The notes beneath the pieces were generated by a model that worked only from the letters and a program-made list of their open reading frames with translations, had not been told where the DNA came from and made no database searches. The position numbers and the translations under genes are program-made. A DNA stretch of 64,000 nt, from positions 14,057,001-14,121,000 of the forward strand of contig NC_058064.1 in assembly GCF_020085105.1 (NCBI RefSeq). The letters run 5' to 3'. This document shows positions 49,807 through 64,000 of this stretch, in pieces. How positions within the stretch are numbered: position 1 is the first letter of the stretch; every line of letters begins with the position of its first letter. The DNA is from Siniperca chuatsi (Eukaryota > Chordata > Actinopteri > Centrarchiformes > Sinipercidae).

Positions 49807-50231
49807 GCAAAGCAGGACCATGTTGAAAGCAAGAACAGATGGACTCTGGAGAGAAACTATTTATTTCACATGGTTATGGTATATTGAGCGTACATTTGAT
49901 AAAAGGATTGATAATGTAAAATATGTATGAGAATATTAACAGTGCCTGGAACCACATTTGTTTCTTCCCTTACGCATGTTCTCATTGTAGCCTATTTTTA
50001 TAAGATAAATTGTGCAAAGACTGGATTTAAAGAATATTACAATGAACTAGTGGGATCACTTTCAGTCCAGTATTATGGCACTGTTGGCTGGCCTGTTGTT
50101 TTTTTTTAACTTATACATGACGTTCATTATCTCCACATCAGGTGTATATAATGTTCTCCAAAGTGTGCAATTATTCTTCAGTTTGTATTCCACAAAGTTT
50201 AAAGAACACAATTCTGAATAATTCAGCTTAC

Positions 50232-50237
50232 AATAAA
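50232..50237 (+). terminator. polyadenylation signal AATAAA for stmp1
   Basis: Hexamer about 425 bases after the stmp1 stop codon; a second copy follows near 50274. No competing plus-strand gene lies downstream before morn2. Confidence 0.55.
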
Positions 50238-50482
50238 GTTGTTGGTAATGAATTTTAGAGCCTTTGCCTCATGAATAAAGTTCAATTTTACTGGCACTGT
50301 ATGAATTTATGGAAGAAAAACAAAACATATTGCTGCATTGCACTGGTTCCAGCAGTCATAACTTTGTTTACTTGGGTTGTCATTACAAATGTGTCCACCA
50401 GATGGTGCCATTAGCAAGGCATTTCAATTTAAGGAACCAAAAGGCGGAAAAAAATTCACTTAGGTTTGGCAAAAATTATGAT

Positions 50483-51218
50483 CTACTTTTTCTTCTTCCG
50501 TTTTGTTCCCTTCTTCTTTTTCTTCTTCTTTGAATGTGGCCACCCAAAGCCTCTGAACTCCAGACAGTCCACTGCATTGTGAGAAATGTAGTAGGCATTC
50601 TCCATGGCTGCTGGGCTGAGGATGTCCACCTCGGTCTTGGTGGATTTGGCACTAGAGGACCTCTTTTTGGGTGTTTTTGGACTCCCAGTCTTCTTGGTGG
50701 GCCTAGAACTGTGAGACCTTGATTTCCTGGATTTGGTGGGCTTTGAAGAAAATACAAGTAGTTTACCCCATTTAGGTTTGGTTCCTCTATTGAATAGTTT
50801 GTATAGTCTTGATAGTCTTTAATGTTACGTATACTTTACCATAGTGAAAGATGTCAAGGTCACTTCCAATATGATGAGAAATTATTTACCCATCTGTAAA
50901 ATGAGATACGTACACAGAAGAATTCTATAATAAAATAAAATGGGTTTTTTTCCCCCCAGATAAACAAGATGATTTAACGGCTAGGTAGTACAGTGCTTTC
51001 TCAGAACAGCTTCAGCACTTGAAATTGTCACAAATTAAAAATATATATGTTTATCTTACCAGTTCTGGACTTGGCACTGTTGTAAGTGGCAACTGAATGG
51101 CTTCAACTGGGACAGTGATACCCCATTTGTTTATGTCCTGTTGTCGTAGAGACAGAGCAGACTCAGTCGTGAATGAAGGGGTTGGCCTCTTCCAAGTCTG
51201 TAAATTCTTTTGTTGCAT
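50483..51218 (-). CDS. smkr1: small lysine-rich protein, SMKR1-like (138 aa, two exons)
   Basis: Exon 51218-51060 starts [16 protein letters not shown] and ends on a clean GTAAGA donor in phase 0; exon 50740-50483 follows a CAAAG acceptor and ends in a run of Lys/Arg codons before TAG. The diagnostic core is [19 protein letters not shown] followed by [12 protein letters not shown], which resembles human SMKR1 (VDILSPAAM...YYI.HN...CL..RGF.WP) as I recall it. Both flanks of the core are Lys/Arg/Ser-rich. An in-frame TGA lies 20 bases before the ATG, which supports this start, although a CTAG acceptor lies between and an upstream exon cannot be excluded. Function is unknown. It lies tail-to-tail with stmp1, as expected for human chromosome 7q32-33 synteny. 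The N-terminal exon is much less conserved and is the uncertain part. Confidence 0.8.
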
Positions 51219-51800
51219 CCAAGAGGCAGCTAGGCTTCAAATACAGCAACAGATGAGTGTCTGTTACAATTCAAATGAAGGCCAACAGCCAGCTACAGCT
51301 TTGCTTTTTTTTTATTTTTAGTGCAATAGGATTCAACACTTGTTAAGACAATAAGCTTTCAAATTCTTTGGCAATTCTCACCAAATTCTCCTGATTTAAA
51401 AAGCCCTTGCATTCACATAGTGAAAAATGTAGTTTTGACATCACTGTAACATTTAAATACATTCAGTAAATGTAAAACAACCGGATACCATGCAGAAGCT
51501 CTTGGATCTCTTAATCATGCAATACAAATAAATATTCACAACCATAACAAGTATGCAGTCACTGTGAAAATGAGAAATCCAATATGGACCCAAGAAACTT
51601 CTCAGTTGTGAGCAAGACACACAACCCAAAATAAAAATGCCTTGTATGCAAGTTATATCTGACATCAGATTCAACAATCAATTGTCTGCCAATTTACTGC
51701 ACATAAAGTAGTAACATGGCATCTAAAAATAAGACTTGTGAAAATAATGAGAAGAGCTTTATTTCAGAAATAACAATGATGGAGGTTTGTGGATCACCTG
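51219..51800. other. short intergenic region between smkr1 and dhx57
   Basis: No coding exon or recognised repeat. It should contain the smkr1 promoter (minus strand) and ends at the dhx57 3'UTR. I found no clear X-box or TATA box here. Confidence 0.5.
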
Positions 51801-51814
51801 CATAGAGCAAATTT

Positions 51815-51820
51815 TTTATT
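51815..51820 (-). terminator. dhx57: polyadenylation signal for dhx57 (minus strand)
   Basis: AATAAA on the minus strand about 390 bases after the dhx57 stop codon; a second copy at 51758-51763 is an equal candidate. Confidence 0.5.
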
Positions 51821-52209
51821 TTTTTTGAAGGCAAAATTTGCTTTAAAAAGCCTCTAGAGTAGCAATACAATAATAGCTATGGGTTTTTTTTTATGTTTTT
51901 CATGTAAACATACTAAGTGTCAGGTGGCAGCAGGGTGGTGTGCCTGTACTTCAACCAGAGGACCTCATTTAAAGTACAGTATCTGCCCTGCTGATCTGTC
52001 TGTGGTAGATAGAATACAAATTTTCACTAGTTTCAGGGTTGTTGACCCTGACTTTCCTAATTAAAGGAGTAACATGTTACTAAAATCACTTTGTGGCAGT
52101 GATGCAGGAGCAGAAAGACATTTTTACTGCAGAGCTCCATGCATTTAAGCCCTTGAGGGTGACAAAAAGGGTCCGGAGGGATTTGGGGGGGGGGGGCTAA
52201 TTAGCAGAG

Positions 52210-61405
<9,196 letters not shown>

Positions 61406-62875
61406 TTCTCTGTTAAAACATACATGAAGAATTTCATCACAGGCTATTTATTTCTAAGTAGTCTAGCTTCAAAGTATCACCACCAACACGTCATAGATTG
61501 TATTAAATACAAAGCTGTAGACCAAAGTATACTCACCTTCAATCAGTGTCCTTTCATAGCAGCAAACAATCTGTGAAGAAAGACATAAACTGCATAATTT
61601 GAATAAATCTTCTCCAGTAATCCTGGATACACCAGAGAGAGCTGCTAGTTGCGGACCCAGGCAGAGCAGGCAGCTACTGTACGTCCGCTGCAGTGCACAG
61701 AGTCGCACATAGCTGTGGGGTGGCTCGTTGTGGCACTTCAGTTCAAGTGCGAGCAATGAGATGGTGGCTGACACACAGCGCTGGTGGCTACAATTATACA
61801 ATCAAACCGGGCATGCAGACTAACAAACCAACCAGGGTGATGACTATTTAAGTCCACGCCTGGCTGACTGACAATGTGTTTTGTTAGAAAGTTCCAAAGG
61901 AACAGGACATGGCTCGTATCAGAAATATTATATTGTGTCGTGTAGTGTGGCACGTCAGTGAGCAAAGTATATCAAGCTTCAGCTAGCTAACAAGCTAACA
62001 GCTAGCAAGCTCACGCCTCACTTTTGATTTAACAAGCTAGCTGAAAGAAGCTTTCTCACGAGTCAAGTCAAGAGGTTTAAAGGCTTAAGAATGCCATGAA
62101 AATATGGAAATACATCATAAGCGGTAAAGTACAAAAGTACTTGAAAAACTTAACTTTCATAACAAGCGTGAACAAACCTGAGACAGCCGTTCCGATCACC
62201 GGTAGCCTGCATCTCTTTCATTGGTCGAAACTCGAGTTCAAAGTTTCTTTTCCGGTGTCCGGCAAGGTTTGAGCTAAGAAATGCATAATATTTGGTAGTT
62301 AAATGTATTATTTAAGCGATATCTGTAGGTTGTTGGAATAAATTAAAGGCGACATATGTTGAACTAAACTACATTTTTATGAAAATAGTAACGCTATTTA
62401 AAAAAAAAAGCCCTTTTTTAAGCTAGGTCTGTGCCAAACCTGTAACCATGGTAACTGCAGTTTGCGTCGAGCTGCTAGTACAGTACAACACAGAGAACTG
62501 ACTTCTGGGTATTTTTAGGGTGAAGTTTTCTAGTGTCATTTTCACAACTTTTTAATCAGTTGTTTTTCACATTACAAAAATTGGCCGGTAAACAGCGTTT
62601 CCTGTCGGTTCTGACAGCCATCTGCCAGCTGATGGAAGCTGTCACGGATGTCTGGTAGGGTGTGAATGTGATCTCATTTCTGACACCCAGCACACACACA
62701 CAGTTTCTCCTGTCTTTCCGATCTGCTGTCTAATTTTGTATCATTTTCACGTTCAGACAAGAGGGAAAGTGATTATTTCAAAACTCAAGGTAAATATCCA
62801 AGTTTCACACCTTTACATTTGCATATTCACCTGACAGCTGAGGTGCTTGATGTAAATATGTCTATTTGTTTACAG
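61406..62875. promoter_or_regulatory. divergent upstream region of dhx57 and morn2
   Basis: The dhx57 ATG exon begins with an acceptor just upstream (minus strand), and untranslated exon candidates lie near 61543-61570 and near 62180-62250, each with a GT donor on the minus strand. Around 62210-62250 are an inverted CCAAT box (ATTGG) and TTCCGG, typical of housekeeping promoters. A perfect RFX X-box lies at 62442-62455, nearer morn2. A possible untranslated or alternative morn2 exon is at 62758-62790. Confidence 0.5.
62442..62455. promoter_or_regulatory. RFX X-box (perfect palindrome)
   Basis: GTAACCATGGTAAC fits the X-box consensus GTHNYYATRRNAAC at every position and is a complete palindrome. 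It is 431 bp upstream of the proposed morn2 start. RFX factors bind such sites in promoters of ciliary and sperm-axoneme genes. Confidence 0.55.
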
Positions 62876-62886
62876 GGAAAGGACCT

Positions 62887-63954
<1,068 letters not shown>

Positions 63955-64000
63955 GCAAAACAAGCATTATTGTACTGCACTGTATAAAACACTATGATAT

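Overview
The window is vertebrate genomic DNA, almost certainly from a percomorph (spiny-rayed) teleost. The genes are multi-exon with GT/AG introns, the encoded proteins are close to known vertebrate orthologues, and the introns carry many copies of repeat families typical of teleosts (fold-back elements, Penelope-like retroelements, short interspersed elements, microsatellites). I rebuilt all gene models by eye from splice sites, phase continuity and remembered family sequences; no alignment was run.

Layout. (1) 1-19.7 kb, plus strand: 3' part of a caldesmon-family gene (cald1-like), 10 exons ending at 18020, then a 1.7 kb 3'UTR. A 5'-truncated Penelope-like element with long inverted arms sits in one of its introns (5.1-7.2 kb). 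(2) 19.7-24.8 kb: intergenic, repeat-rich, no gene recognised. (3) 24.8-35.7 kb, plus: a complete striated-muscle troponin T gene with a string of tiny N-terminal exons and two alternative exons near the C-terminus that look mutually exclusive. (4) 35.8-47.6 kb, minus: complete dnm1l (Drp1, the mitochondrial fission dynamin), 19 coding exons, convergent with troponin T. (5) 48.0-50.25 kb, plus: stmp1, a 46-residue mitochondrial microprotein, head-to-head with dnm1l across 368 bp. (6) 50.5-51.2 kb, minus: a two-exon lysine-rich small protein resembling SMKR1. (7) 51.8-61.4 kb, minus: complete dhx57, a DEAH-type RNA helicase in 23 coding exons. (8) 62.9-63.95 kb, plus: morn2, divergent from dhx57 across about 1.5 kb that contains a perfect RFX X-box.

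How the genes fit together. Caldesmon and troponin T are both actin-thin-filament regulators, and their linkage echoes the LSP1-TNNT3 and LAD1-TNNT2 neighbourhoods of other vertebrates. dnm1l and stmp1 both act at mitochondria and appear to share a promoter. dhx57-morn2 is a conserved vertebrate neighbour pair. cald1, stmp1 and smkr1 are all on human 7q32-q33, which supports calling the first gene cald1 rather than its paralogue lsp1.

I see no virus, CRISPR array or operon-like system. The most interesting structures are the alternative exon pair of troponin T bracketed by sequence-related fold-back repeats, the Penelope-derived inverted-repeat elements with 9-13 bp target duplications, and the two divergent promoters.
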